A stretch of 34,089 nt of DNA from CAJWGI01 sp036011785 (lineage in GTDB: Bacteria; Chloroflexota; Anaerolineae; Anaerolineales; UBA11657). The notes beneath the pieces were generated by a model. The model worked only from the letters and a program-made list of their open reading frames with translations, did not search any database and was not told the origin of the DNA. The stretch covers positions 1 through 34,089 of the forward strand of contig DASCOB010000060.1 in NCBI GenBank assembly GCA_036011785.1, in the 5' to 3' direction. Positions within the stretch are counted from its first letter, which is position 1, and each line of letters starts with the position of its first letter. This document shows, piece after piece, positions 33,045-34,089 of this stretch. A program made the position numbers and the translations under genes.

Positions 33045-33410
33045 ATGATATTGCGCGGGTTGCATGACGGGATGGCGAACACAGCGTTGATGTATGCGTT
33101 GCTGCTGGCCCTGTGGAGTTTCTGGCTTTATGTGTGCCGCCGCGAACTGACCTCCCAGTTCTGGGGCGCGCTGGCCATTGCGGCGCTGATATTTGTGGTG
33201 CAGGCGGTGATCGGGGTGACAATGGCGCTGCAAGGGCGTTTTCCGTGGCGGGATGTGCATTATCTTTACGGCGTGCTGGGTGTGATTACATTGCCGGCGG
33301 CATTCGCGTTTACGGGTGGGCGCGGCGGCTTTCGCGAGGCGCTGCTGTACGGGGTGATTCTTCTGTTTCTGTCGGGCGTGGCGCTGCGCGCGCGCATGAC
33401 AGCGGGGTGA
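33045..33410 (+). CDS. Small integral membrane protein of unknown function (121 aa)
   Basis: Four hydrophobic segments are predicted by eye at about residues 12-30, 40-62, 71-90 and 97-113, with a short basic C-terminus. The region HYLYGVLGVITLPAAFAF holds a histidine in a membrane-edge position, but no cofactor or transport motif is recognisable. The ATG at 33045 is preferred over the open frame upstream, which would run into the divergent dehydrogenase gene. It lies 6 bases before an ABC-type permease gene and is probably in an operon with it. Confidence 0.65.
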   Translation: MILRGLHDGMANTALMYALLLALWSFWLYVCRRELTSQFWGALAIAALIFVVQAVIGVTMALQGRFPWRDVHYLYGVLGVITLPAAFAFTGGRGGFREALLYGVILLFLSGVALRARMTAG

Positions 33411-33416
33411 CGTAGC

Positions 33417-34089
33417 ATGATTTTCAAGAACCTGTGGCATCGCAAGACGCGCACGCTGCTGACCATTCTTGGCATCTCGATCGGTGTGGCTGCGGTTGTG
33501 TCGCTCTCGGCTTTCGGCGAGGGCTTCGCCAGTGGCTACGAGAAAGTGTTCACCTCTTCAGATGCAGACCTGATGGTGGCGCAGAGAGACGCGGTGATGG
33601 TGCTTTTCAGCAAAGTGGACGAAGACATCGGTGCTGAAATCAAGCGCATCCCCGGAGTGGCGGAGGTCACCGGCACGGTCACCACCATGGTGACGATGAC
33701 CGATGTGCCTTATTTCATCGTCAGCGGGGAGGACCCGCGCGGCTTCACAATGGCGCATTATCGCATCATTGCCGGCGGCCCGATCTCGCGGCGCAAGCAA
33801 ATCCTGGTTGGAAAACTTACCGCCGAGACTTTCGAGAAGGAAATCGGCGAAGCCTTCCGGTTGGACGGCGTGACTTATCGCGTGGCCGGGATATATGAGA
33901 CCGGAATCAGCTTTGAGGACGGCGGCGCGGTGATGAACCTGGAGGATGCGCAGCGCGCCTTCGACCAGCGCTATCAGGTCAGCTATTTCAACCTGCGGGT
34001 GGACGATAAAACGCGCATCGATGCAATCAAGGCAGAAATCGAGGAACGCTGGCCACGGCTGGCCGCCACGCGCTCGGGCGACCCATCCA
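33417..34089 (+). CDS. MacB/FtsX-type ABC transporter permease (partial, runs off the window)
   Basis: The first 224 residues are visible. They open with the family's N-terminus: a basic start, MIFKNLWHRKTRTLLTILGI, leading into a transmembrane helix (about 14-33), then an extracytoplasmic MacB-like periplasmic core domain with DADLMVAQRD, RIPGVAEVTG, ILVGKLTAE and YRVAGIYETG. The remaining transmembrane helices and the FtsX domain lie beyond the window. Such permeases work with an ATPase to export lipoproteins, peptides or drugs, or in mechanotransmission. The ATPase partner is probably downstream. Confidence 0.87.
   Translation, partial: MIFKNLWHRKTRTLLTILGISIGVAAVVSLSAFGEGFASGYEKVFTSSDADLMVAQRDAVMVLFSKVDEDIGAEIKRIPGVAEVTGTVTTMVTMTDVPYFIVSGEDPRGFTMAHYRIIAGGPISRRKQILVGKLTAETFEKEIGEAFRLDGVTYRVAGIYETGISFEDGGAVMNLEDAQRAFDQRYQVSYFNLRVDDKTRIDAIKAEIEERWPRLAATRSGDPS

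Overview
The window looks like a chromosomal segment of a Chloroflexota bacterium, probably Anaerolineae-like. This is inference from gene style: a large GT39-type membrane glycosyltransferase with extracellular beta modules, a Thr/Pro/Ala-rich SH3b surface protein, a fused nuoC-nuoD gene, GC-rich coding sequence and apparently leaderless promoters. No rRNA, tRNA, CRISPR array, integrase or intact insertion sequence was seen.

Layout. 1-900: the end of an unknown gene, a small Cys/His protein, and the wreck of an iron/polyamine-type ABC importer. 934-3937: a membrane glycosyltransferase and a secreted or anchored SH3b protein. 4031-10742: an iron-sulfur neighbourhood. An A-type Fe-S carrier (erpA-like) and a SufR-like Fe-S regulator read leftward; nuoB, a fused nuoCD, nuoI, a cysteine-rich unknown, an Mrp-type NTPase and a RicT/PSP1 protein read rightward. 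A short region with two near-consensus divergent promoters separates the two arms. 10759-17787: an M20D amidohydrolase, rimO (reverse), a hyuA/hyuB hydantoinase/oxoprolinase pair and a family 5 uracil-DNA glycosylase. 17750-20196: a reverse pair of aldo/keto reductase and glycerol kinase.

20388-31345 is an acyl-CoA/propionyl-CoA block. It holds an acyl-CoA dehydrogenase interrupted by a TAA codon, an ECHDC3-like crotonase-fold protein, a propionyl-CoA synthetase-like enzyme, an MDR reductase, a carboxyltransferase, a biotin carboxylase, a BT-BCCP protein, the methylmalonyl-CoA mutase catalytic subunit and methylmalonyl-CoA epimerase. Together these take propionate, and possibly 3-hydroxypropionate, through propionyl-CoA and methylmalonyl-CoA towards succinyl-CoA. 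The B12-binding mutase subunit is not in the window. 31332-32995 (reverse): a 2-hydroxyacid dehydrogenase followed by an LLM-family oxidoreductase broken by an internal deletion. 33045-34089: a small membrane protein and the start of a MacB/FtsX-type permease that runs off the end.

The points most worth a second look are the Fe-S regulator facing complex I genes with an Mrp protein and an unknown Cys-rich protein in the same run; the discrete synthetase/crotonase/MDR reductase set next to carboxylase and mutase, which parallels the trifunctional propionyl-CoA synthase of Chloroflexus; and three decayed genes whose mechanism of decay can be read from the sequence.
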